DNA of 26,508 nucleotides from Actinomyces sp. (GTDB taxonomy: Bacteria > Actinomycetota > Actinomycetes > Actinomycetales > Actinomycetaceae), in contig JAHACW010000032.1 in NCBI GenBank assembly GCA_018375675.1, positions 1-26,508 of the forward strand, in the 5' to 3' direction. Below are positions 14,657 through 21,133 of this stretch, piece after piece. Position 1 is the first letter of the stretch, and the number at the start of each line of letters is the position of its first letter. The notes beneath the pieces are model-generated. The model was not told where the DNA came from. It worked only from the letters and a program-made list of their open reading frames with translations, and searched no databases. The translations under genes were made by a program, and so were the position numbers.

Positions 14657-15334
14657 TCACTCACCCCGCACGAAAAGGTGCGCGGCCAACGCCATCGGGA
14701 TCGTCAGGTACCCGCGAACCTCGCCGGCCTCGTCGAGAGAGGCGACGCGCACGACGTCACCGTGCGCCGAGAGGCCCACGCGAGTGCCCGGACGCAGGCC
14801 CAGCTCATCGAAGGAGGCGAGCAGCTCCACGTCCGCCTGAATCGGCTCGCCGATGCGCGCCAGAGTGAGCGCGCCCGCCTCGAGCGAACGCACCGCCAGC
14901 TCGGCAGAATACGCACCCTCCAGCGGTGCACAGCCGGGCATGGGATTGCCGTAGGGATCCACGCACGTATTGGTCAGCAGCTCCTCCAGGCGTGCCTCGA
15001 CGGCGTCGCTCATCACGTGCTCCCAGCGGCAGGCCTCGTCGTGCACCTGCGCCCAATCCATGCCGATCACGTCAAGGAGGAGGCGCTCAGCCAGGCGATG
15101 CTTGCGCAGCACCTCGGTGGCGTGCGCGCGGCCGGTGTCGGTCAGCTCGAGGCGGCGATCGCCCATCACGTGCAGCAGCCCGTCGCGCTCCATACGTGCG
15201 ACCGTCTGCGAGACCGTCGGCCCGGAATGCCCCAAGCGATCAACGATGCGCGCACGCAGGGGGGTAACCCCGTCCTCCTCGAGCTCGAGGATGGTCTTGA
15301 GGTACATCTCGGTGGTGTCGATCAGGTCTGCCAC
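14657..15334 (-). CDS. dtxR: DtxR-family metal-dependent transcriptional repressor
   Basis: This 225-aa protein is the size of C. diphtheriae DtxR (226 aa) and has the same layout. It has a winged helix with SGPTVSQTVARMERDGL (about 37-53), a dimerisation/metal domain (about 65-140) and an SH3-like C-terminal domain (about 145-225). I chose the GTG at 15334 because AAGGAGG lies 5 bases before it. From this start Met10, His79, Glu83, His98, Cys102, Glu105 and His106 all fall at the DtxR metal-ligand numbers. An in-frame ATG at 15349 lacks a ribosome-binding site. It should repress iron (or manganese) genes when Fe(II) or Mn(II) is bound. Whether it is the iron or the manganese type is not decided by sequence alone. 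It diverges from serC and has its own terminator. Confidence 0.94.
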   Translation of the reverse strand: MADLIDTTEMYLKTILELEEDGVTPLRARIVDRLGHSGPTVSQTVARMERDGLLHVMGDRRLELTDTGRAHATEVLRKHRLAERLLLDVIGMDWAQVHDEACRWEHVMSDAVEARLEELLTNTCVDPYGNPMPGCAPLEGAYSAELAVRSLEAGALTLARIGEPIQADVELLASFDELGLRPGTRVGLSAHGDVVRVASLDEAGEVRGYLTIPMALAAHLFVRGE

Positions 15335-15443
15335 GTCGGCCTCCTTCATCAGGCGGTAATAAACACAGAATAGGGTCACCTTCCTTCCCGCAGGCGCAAC
15401 GACGCGTTGATGCGGAAAAACAGGCGTGTCGGCGTGTGCCCCC

Positions 15444-15470
15444 TCACGATAATTCGATTAATGAACGTGA
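15444..15470. promoter_or_regulatory. Inverted repeat between dtxR and serC
   Basis: TCACG (15444-15448) and CGTGA (15466-15470) are inverted arms around an AT-rich core with cgattaat. It sits in the shared dtxR/serC promoter region and includes a possible -10 element (gataat, 15448-15453, plus strand). It does not resemble the known DtxR box. The regulator is unknown. Confidence 0.35.
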
Positions 15471-15506
15471 TGGAAATACCCAGCGTCAGGAGACTAGGCT
15501 GTTGCC

Positions 15507-16634
15507 ATGGTGGCTTTCCCCGACATCCCCCAGGCCCTCCTCCCCGCCGACGGACGCTTCGGCTGCGGCCCCTCCAAGGTGCGCGCTGCACAGATCGAGG
15601 CGCTCTCCTCCCCTCTCCTCATGGGCACCTCCCACCGCGCAGCGCCCGTACGAGACGTGGTCGCCTCACTGAAGGACGGACTGCGCACCCTCCTGTCGGT
15701 CCCCAGTGACTACGAGGTCGTCCTGGGCAACGGCGGCGCCTCCGCATTCTGGGACGTGGCCTGCGCGTGCCTCATCTCCTCCCGCGCAGCGTTCGGCTCC
15801 TGGGGTGCATTCGGGGCGAAATTCGCCTCCGAGGCCACCCACGCGCCCCACCTCACTCCCCCCCTCATTGACGAGGCCGCACACGGATCTCTCGTCACCG
15901 TCTCCCCGCGCGGGGCTTCAGAAGGCGTCGACGTCTACGCATACCCCCACAACGAGACCTCCACCGGCGTGACCTCCCCCGTCTACCGAGTCGACGCGCC
16001 CGACGCGCTCACCCTCGTGGACGGCACGTCGATCGCGGGGGCCGCACCCGTCGACCTGACCCAGGTCGACGCCTACTACTTCTCCCTCCAAAAGGCCCTC
16101 GGGTCGGACGGCGGCCTGTGGGTCGCGATCCTCTCCCCCGCCGCCGTTGAGCGCGCGCGTCACATCGAGGAAAGCGCCGACGGACGCTGGGTCCCACAGT
16201 TCCTGTCCCTGTCCGCCGCGATCGACAACTCGCGCAAGGACCAAACGCTCAACACACCCGCGCTCGCAACGATCATCATGGCGGAGCGCCAGGTACGTTG
16301 GCTGCTCGAGCGCGGCGGTATGGAGGCCGTGAGCGCCCACTGCGCCCAGGCCTCGTCCCTCATCTACGACTGGGCCGAAGCCAGCCTGGCGGCGCGCCCC
16401 TTCGTCGACAATCCGGCCTGGCGCTCCCCCGTGACCGCCACGATCGAGATCGACGAGGCCGTGAGCGCCTCCGAGCTGGCGGCGCACCTGCGCGCGCGAG
16501 GGATCGTCGACATCGGCGCCTACCGCGGCGTGGGTGCCAATCAGCTGCGCATTGGCACGTGGCCGAGCGTGGAGATCGGGGACGTGGAGGCTCTCCTGGC
16601 GTGCATCGACTACTGCCTGGAGCGCGTGCTCTAG
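15507..16634 (+). CDS. serC: Phosphoserine aminotransferase
   Basis: This 375-aa PLP enzyme transfers an amino group from glutamate to 3-phosphohydroxypyruvate in serine synthesis (and to the related vitamin B6 intermediate). The N-terminus RFGCGPSKVR (17-26) and SHRAAPV (42-48) are the substrate-binding region. GNGGASAFWD (74-83) binds the cofactor phosphate. PHNETSTG (147-154) and VDGTSIAG are further conserved blocks. The Schiff-base lysine is K196 in YYFSLQKALGSDGG. It is of the actinobacterial SerC subgroup rather than the E. coli type. The length is normal. The ATG at 15507 has aggag 13 bases upstream, which is a little far. It runs divergently from dtxR and ends 18 bp from the convergent MFS gene, with no hairpin that I can see between them. 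Confidence 0.96.
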   Translation: MVAFPDIPQALLPADGRFGCGPSKVRAAQIEALSSPLLMGTSHRAAPVRDVVASLKDGLRTLLSVPSDYEVVLGNGGASAFWDVACACLISSRAAFGSWGAFGAKFASEATHAPHLTPPLIDEAAHGSLVTVSPRGASEGVDVYAYPHNETSTGVTSPVYRVDAPDALTLVDGTSIAGAAPVDLTQVDAYYFSLQKALGSDGGLWVAILSPAAVERARHIEESADGRWVPQFLSLSAAIDNSRKDQTLNTPALATIIMAERQVRWLLERGGMEAVSAHCAQASSLIYDWAEASLAARPFVDNPAWRSPVTATIEIDEAVSASELAAHLRARGIVDIGAYRGVGANQLRIGTWPSVEIGDVEALLACIDYCLERVL

Positions 16635-16652
16635 CTCCTCGCCGGGGACCAA

Positions 16653-17942
16653 TCAGAGCGGGTCGACCGAGCGGCGCGGCGCGTCCACGGAGGAATCCGC
16701 CTCGATACCGACCCACGGGAAGGTCCGACGTCGCACAACGCGTCCCTTCCAGTGGATCATCGCCCACGCCCCGCAGATGAGCGCGATGCCGAGGGAGGCG
16801 ATACCGCCAACCAGGATCGACCAGCGCGCACCGAACGTCGTGCCCACCCATCCGATGAGCGGCGATCCGATCGGGGTTGCTCCGAGGAACACCAGGGAGT
16901 ACAGGGCCATGACACGCCCACGCTTATCGGAGTCGGTGCGCGTCTGCACGAGGGCGTTCGCACTCGTATTCATCGTCAGCATGCCAAAGCCCGTGGGGAT
17001 CGACAGGAGGGCAAACCACCAGTACGAGGGCGACAGACCCAGCAGGATCTCGGCGGTCCCGTAGAAGGCGGCACCCATGAGAATCGTGCGCAGGCGAGGA
17101 GCTCGGCGCGCAGCGCCCGTGGATCCGAGAATCGAACCGAAGGCCATGAAGGTCGAGAGAATGCCGAAGGAGCCGGCGGCTTTTCCGAAGACCGTCGTCG
17201 CCATGAGCGCGCTCGTCATCTGGAAGTTCATGCCCAGGGCACTGACGACGAAGATCAGCGCCAGGATGATACGGATGTCGGTGCGACCGTGCACGTAGAT
17301 CACGGACTCGCGCAGCTGGCCGCGGGCGCGCGGGACCAGCGTGCGCGGGTAGAGCCGGTCGCCGCGCATGAGAGCCAGCGCGATGACGGGAGCCATGAAC
17401 ATGACCGCGTCGATCACAAAGACCGGGCCGATCCCCCACCAGTCGATGAACAAGCCCGCGGAGGCTGGGCCGATCAGGCGCGCGGTATGGAAGGCGGTGG
17501 CGTTCAGGGCAACGGCGTTCGCCATCTTCTCGTGGGGCACGAGCTCACCCACGAAGGCCTGGCGCGCCGGGGTATCGACGGCGGAGATCGTGCCCGAGAT
17601 AAACGCCAGGATGTACTGGTGCCAGAGTTCGCCAGTCCCCGTCAGGACGACGATGCCGATGATGAGGGAGACGAGGCCGACCCCCATCTGCGTACACTGC
17701 AGGAGACGGCGCCCCGGGATGCGATCCGCGAGGACCCCCGCCCACGCGGAGAACAGGATGATGGGGAGGAATTGGAGAGCCGTCACGAGGCCAACCTGCG
17801 ACGCGTCGTGATCGGTGAGGACCGTCAGGACATACCAGTCCTGGGCGACGCGCTGGAGCCACACGCCCGTCGACGCAATGAGGGAAGCGACGAACCAGTA
17901 CCGGTAGTTCACGTAGCGCATGGATGCAAACGTTGCCGACAT
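16653..17942 (-). CDS. MFS exporter (EntS/MFS_3-like)
   Basis: This 429-aa protein has about twelve hydrophobic segments and the MFS signature between TM2 and TM3 (WAGVLADRIPGRRLL, about residues 65-79). The sequence GTISAVDTPARQAFVGELVP is typical of the EntS/MFS_3 exporter subgroup. The second half carries SILGSTGAARRAPRLR and the C-terminal cytoplasmic tail is short and basic. The start is the ATG at 17942, supported by GGGAGG 8 bases upstream and by the MFS-like N-terminus (YVNYRYWFVAS). The frame runs on to 18161 but that part looks non-coding. The substrate is unknown; siderophore or drug export is typical of this subgroup. The nearby DtxR regulator is only suggestive of an iron link. 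Confidence 0.92.
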   Translation of the reverse strand: MSATFASMRYVNYRYWFVASLIASTGVWLQRVAQDWYVLTVLTDHDASQVGLVTALQFLPIILFSAWAGVLADRIPGRRLLQCTQMGVGLVSLIIGIVVLTGTGELWHQYILAFISGTISAVDTPARQAFVGELVPHEKMANAVALNATAFHTARLIGPASAGLFIDWWGIGPVFVIDAVMFMAPVIALALMRGDRLYPRTLVPRARGQLRESVIYVHGRTDIRIILALIFVVSALGMNFQMTSALMATTVFGKAAGSFGILSTFMAFGSILGSTGAARRAPRLRTILMGAAFYGTAEILLGLSPSYWWFALLSIPTGFGMLTMNTSANALVQTRTDSDKRGRVMALYSLVFLGATPIGSPLIGWVGTTFGARWSILVGGIASLGIALICGAWAMIHWKGRVVRRRTFPWVGIEADSSVDAPRRSVDPL

Positions 17943-18033
17943 GCCATTCCTCCCTCTCTCAATTCGCGCACTGTACGAGGCAGGTGCTGGCGGCGCCGAC
18001 CGGCCCCCATCGGTGCACCTTCCCAGGATACGA

Positions 18034-18066
18034 CCGCCCCGCCGGAGGAAGGCTCCGGCGGGGCGG
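18034..18066 (-). terminator. Hairpin after the purine permease gene
   Basis: A perfect 14-bp GC stem (18034-18047 with 18053-18066) with the loop gaagg lies 22 bases past the permease stop. No T-run follows, as is common for actinobacterial stem-type terminators. Confidence 0.8.
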
Positions 18067-18088
18067 GAAGGGCGTGAAGCGTGACGAA

Positions 18089-19540
18089 TCAGCCGACGCC
18101 GAGGAGGCGCTGGATCGGGCCCATCAGGAAGTAGATGACGAACAGGGCGGAGACCAGCCACATGAGCGGGTGCACCTTGGCGGCCTTGCCCTTGACGAGC
18201 TGGATGACCGCGTAGGTCACGAAGCCCACGCCGATGCCGACGGACACGGAGTAACCGAAGGGCATGAAGGCGATCGTCATGAAGGCGGGGATCGCAACTT
18301 CCTTGGAATCCCAGTCAATGCCGGTCACCTGGGTCATCATGAGGAAGCCGACGAACACGAGGGCCGTAGAGGCGGCCTCGGTCGGGACCAGCTCAACGAG
18401 GGGCGCCAGGAAGGTCGACAGCAGGAACAGGATGCCGGTGACGACGGAGGCCAGGCCGGTACGAGCACCCTCGGCGACGCCCGAGGCGGACTCGACGTAG
18501 GAGGTGTTCGAGGAAACGCCACCAACACCGCCGGCCACCGCGGCCAGGGAGTCGACGATCAGGATCTGGCGGGTCTTGGGCGGGTTACCGTCCTTGTCGA
18601 GCAGGTTACCCTCGGCGCCGACGGCCACCATGGTGCCCATGGTGTCGAAGAAGTCGGCGAGCATGAGCGAGAAGACCAGCAGGATCACGGAGACGACGCC
18701 GAGCTTGCCGAAGCCGCCGAAGAGATCCACCTTTCCGAGCGTGTCGAAGACGGGAACCGCGATCGGGGATCCCTTGAGCTCGGGGACGGTCTGGCCCCAG
18801 CCGGTCGGGTTGGTCTCGGAGATGCGATCAATGTGGGCGAAGGCCTGAACGATGACAGCGAGGATCGTGGAGGCGATGATCGAGATCAGCACCGCGCCCT
18901 TCACCTTACGCACGTAGAGGATCATCATGAGGAACAGGCCGAACACGAAGACGAGGGCCGGCCAGCCGTCAAGCGACCCCGAAATACCGAACTGGACGGG
19001 GGTCGCGCCGGTGCGCACGATGCCCGCATTCACGAGGCCGATGAGGGCGACGAAGAGACCCAGGCCCACGGTGATGGCGGTCTTGAGGGCGGCGGGAACC
19101 GCACGGAAAACGGCCTCACGGAAGCCCGTGAGAACGAGCAGGAAGATGAGGATACCTTCCCAGGCGATGATGCCCATGGCCTCGCCGTAGCTGAGGCCGG
19201 CGCCGAGGACCAGGGTGAAGGCGACGACCGCGTTGAGGCCGAGGCCTGCGGCGAGCGCCAGCGGGTAGTTCGCGACAACGCCCATGAGGATCGTCATGAC
19301 GCCCGCGACGAGCGCGGTACCGGCGGCGATGCCCTGGGTCGTAATCGAGCCGTCTTCGGGAACGGCATTACCCAGGATCGCCGGGTTGACGACCAGGATG
19401 TACGCCATCGCGAAGAAGGTGACAAATCCACCGCGGATTTCGTGACTAATCGTCGAGCCGCGCTTGGAGATCTGGAAGAACGAATCAAGTGACTGTGCGA
19501 AGCCGCCGCGGGATGGGGCGGTCTTTTCTTGTGTGCTCAC
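18089..19540 (-). CDS. NCS2-family purine permease (AzgA-like)
   Basis: This 483-aa protein (from the GTG at 19540) has 12-14 membrane segments and the signature of AzgA-type adenine/guanine/hypoxanthine permeases. The N-terminus has SKRGSTISHEIRGGFVTFFA and AYILVVNPAILG. GLGLNAVVAFTLVLG follows TM3. The substrate region has ADFFDTMGTMVAVG, and SSNTSYVESASGVAEGARTG is a near-diagnostic AzgA block. It most likely imports adenine, guanine or hypoxanthine with protons. An ATG at 19588 in frame gives 16 extra residues but has no better ribosome-binding site; I prefer the GTG start (MSTQEKTA), with modest certainty. It is separated from DUF3027 by a terminator hairpin, so it needs its own promoter in the ~70 bp upstream. 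Confidence 0.94.
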   Translation of the reverse strand: MSTQEKTAPSRGGFAQSLDSFFQISKRGSTISHEIRGGFVTFFAMAYILVVNPAILGNAVPEDGSITTQGIAAGTALVAGVMTILMGVVANYPLALAAGLGLNAVVAFTLVLGAGLSYGEAMGIIAWEGILIFLLVLTGFREAVFRAVPAALKTAITVGLGLFVALIGLVNAGIVRTGATPVQFGISGSLDGWPALVFVFGLFLMMILYVRKVKGAVLISIIASTILAVIVQAFAHIDRISETNPTGWGQTVPELKGSPIAVPVFDTLGKVDLFGGFGKLGVVSVILLVFSLMLADFFDTMGTMVAVGAEGNLLDKDGNPPKTRQILIVDSLAAVAGGVGGVSSNTSYVESASGVAEGARTGLASVVTGILFLLSTFLAPLVELVPTEAASTALVFVGFLMMTQVTGIDWDSKEVAIPAFMTIAFMPFGYSVSVGIGVGFVTYAVIQLVKGKAAKVHPLMWLVSALFVIYFLMGPIQRLLGVG

Positions 19541-19603
19541 CGGACAATCGTGCCTGCTCGGCCGCCCACGCGCAAACAAACTCATCATTTGCCCACTTGC
19601 TGA

Positions 19604-19636
19604 GAAAGCACCCGGGACTCAGTCCCGAGTGCTTTC
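19604..19636 (-). terminator. Terminator after the DUF3027 gene
   Basis: A long inverted repeat has outer arms gaaagcac (19604-19611) and gtgctttc (19629-19636) and inner arms gggact/agtccc. It lies 25 bases past the DUF3027 stop, and its 3' arm on the minus strand is T-rich. It would end the cold-shock/DUF3027 transcript before the permease. Confidence 0.85.
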
Positions 19637-19661
19637 TGTCAGTTTATAGCGGAATGAAAGG

Positions 19662-20516
19662 TCAGCCTTCCTGTTCCTCACCCGTCGAGGCCTCGGCCTG
19701 GGCGGACGTCACTTCGGCGACCGCAGCCTCGTCCTTCTTCGCCTCGTGCGATGCGCGCGGCATCGGCTCGGCATCGAGCGCCCCCTCGTTCACGCGCGAG
19801 GGACGCACGGGCCACGCGGTACCGTTCTTGGGGACGTCGGTCTCCGAGTGGGAACCACACGTGTGATCCAGAGAGACCACGGCCCCGTCGTCGGTCGCCC
19901 ACTCGTTCGCACACACGCCAAACATCGTGCGCATGTCGCCGCCCATCTTCACGAGGAAGCCGCACGTGGAGCACGTGTTGCGCGGGCGACGCCCCGACTT
20001 CGGGCCGCGCTCCGACTCATACCAGCGCTTCGCGGCCTGGCTGTGTCCTTCCGGCGAGAGGACGCGCACTCTTCCTAAGCCGAGCTCTCGCACGACCGGC
20101 AGGTCCGGGTCCACGCTCGTGTCCTCGAAGCTCTGCACGAGACGTTCATCGTCCGCCTTGTAGGGCAGGACGTCGTCGCGAGAAATATCCGAGGGCCGCA
20201 GGCGATCCTCCCACGGCACCCACTCGGGGGCCAGAAGCGTGCCCTCACGGGGGGTCATATCGACTTCGCACACGGTGGCGACGCGTCCGCGCGGCACGCG
20301 GGCGACGGTCACGGCCCAGCACCAGCCCACGTAACCCGCGTCGGTCGACGCGAAGTAGTGGGTGGCCAGGCGCTCCGACACCATCTCGAATCCGACGTGC
20401 TCGCCGACGGGACGCGGGTGCGCGACGGCCTCGGCACCGGCGCGCGCGACGTCGACGGCGGCCTCGAGGACGGCGTCCTTCTTCACTGCCCGCAGGCGGG
20501 CACTAGTCTTAGGCAT
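19662..20516 (-). CDS. DUF3027 protein with a Cys4 zinc-ribbon-like region
   Basis: This 284-aa protein belongs to the actinobacterial DUF3027 family, function unknown. The first half has HYFASTDAGYVGWCWAVTVA (about 53-72) and APEWVPWEDRLRPSDI (about 96-111). A central region contains CSTCGF (C182, C185), then FGVCANEW (C202) and DHTCG (C220), a likely zinc-binding set. The C-terminal 55 residues are acidic and low in complexity. The start is the ATG at 20516, which overlaps the end of the cold-shock gene by 8 bp, implying coupling. The same pairing of a cold-shock-domain protein and DUF3027 is, as far as I recall, common in actinobacteria, so both may act on RNA or transcription. That role is inference. 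Confidence 0.88.
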   Translation of the reverse strand: MPKTSARLRAVKKDAVLEAAVDVARAGAEAVAHPRPVGEHVGFEMVSERLATHYFASTDAGYVGWCWAVTVARVPRGRVATVCEVDMTPREGTLLAPEWVPWEDRLRPSDISRDDVLPYKADDERLVQSFEDTSVDPDLPVVRELGLGRVRVLSPEGHSQAAKRWYESERGPKSGRRPRNTCSTCGFLVKMGGDMRTMFGVCANEWATDDGAVVSLDHTCGSHSETDVPKNGTAWPVRPSRVNEGALDAEPMPRASHEAKKDEAAVAEVTSAQAEASTGEEQEG

Positions 20517-20886
20517 CAAATTCCTCTGCGACGGCGCGCAGCACCTTCGCGATCTTGGTCGCGTTGTCCGGGTACGATCCGCGGCGCAGCGCGGCGCTCG
20601 ACGAGTCGAGGAGCTTAATCAGGTCCTCGACGACGGGCACCATCGCCTGCGGCTTGCGGCGCTTGGCTCGGGCAACGGAAGCTGTCTCCTTGAGGAAACG
20701 CACGCTCAGAGCCTGCGGTCCCTTTCGTCCGTCGGCCACCGAATACTCCACGCGAGCACCCACTCGCGGGTTAGCGTGGTCGGCCGGCAGCGCGGACGAG
20801 TGGAGGAAGACATCAGCGCCGTCATCTCCCGCAATGAAGCCAAAACCGCGATCTGCGTCGAAGAACCTCACTTTACCGGTGGGCAT
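20509..20886 (-). CDS. Cold-shock-domain protein with C-terminal extension (CspB-type)
   Basis: This 125-aa protein starts with a full cold-shock domain (1-66). MPTGKVRFFD is followed by RNP1 RGFGFI (13-18) and RNP2 VFLHSSAL (26-33), then VEYSVADGRKGPQAL. It binds single-stranded nucleic acid. A 60-residue extension follows (basic at 70-80, helical afterwards), unlike the 70-aa simple Csp proteins. This long form resembles mycobacterial CspB (Rv0871 type). The ATG at 20886 has AAGGAGG 7 bases upstream. It is the first gene of a unit with DUF3027, whose start overlaps its stop. Two small palindromes lie in its leader. Confidence 0.93.
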   Translation of the reverse strand: MPTGKVRFFDADRGFGFIAGDDGADVFLHSSALPADHANPRVGARVEYSVADGRKGPQALSVRFLKETASVARAKRRKPQAMVPVVEDLIKLLDSSSAALRRGSYPDNATKIAKVLRAVAEEFDA

Positions 20887-20915
20887 GGTCCCCTCCTTCT
20901 CTCAATAGTCTGAAA

Positions 20916-20943
20916 GCCCCTATGGGCTCTCCCTATCATAGGG
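20916..20943. promoter_or_regulatory. Two short palindromes in the cold-shock gene leader
   Basis: gccc(ctat)gggc (20916-20927) and ccctatcataggg (20931-20943, near-perfect) lie about 30-55 bases before the cold-shock start. On the minus strand the second one includes TATGAT, a good -10 match, but no matching -35 is evident. They could be an operator, or leader hairpins that respond to cold. Confidence 0.35.
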
Positions 20944-21091
20944 CCCTCTTCCTCCGCGCGCGGGAGAGCGACCGACGCCTGTAGCGAACAGCACCGCTGC
21001 CCGCATTTCTCCACCCTCGTCACGTAGACTGACCCTACGGAAACAATCACCGACGCCGCGGTGCATCACACGCTAGACGCATACGGCACAC

Positions 21092-21117
21092 ATGGTGTAT
21101 GTTGACCTGTTCGCCAC
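21092..21117 (+). promoter_or_regulatory. Conserved promoter/leader of the first TPM gene
   Basis: A 26-base block beginning atggtgtatgttgacctg is repeated before the third TPM gene (25435-25460) with two changes. TATGTT (21098-21103) is a possible -10 with TAGACG 18 bases upstream (21074-21079). Its ATG is in frame with the first TPM gene but out of frame in the third, so it is not a start codon but a leader. aggagg follows at 21123-21128. Confidence 0.55.
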
Positions 21118-21133
21118 ATCGCAGGAGGACCCC

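Noticed and set aside
15380..15506. DtxR-box autoregulatory site before dtxR
   Set aside because: No sequence near the DtxR consensus (TTAGGTTAGCCTAACCTAA) was found in the interval.
17924..19492. Plus-strand frame of 522 codons antisense to the purine permease
   Set aside because: Its Asp/Glu/His/Gly-rich composition is typical of the reverse frame of a membrane protein; the permease motifs on the minus strand are clear.
21092..21133. Upstream ATG as start of the first TPM gene
   Set aside because: The segment is conserved before the third TPM gene, where it is out of frame. The GTG at 21134 has a good ribosome-binding site followed at once by the signal peptide.
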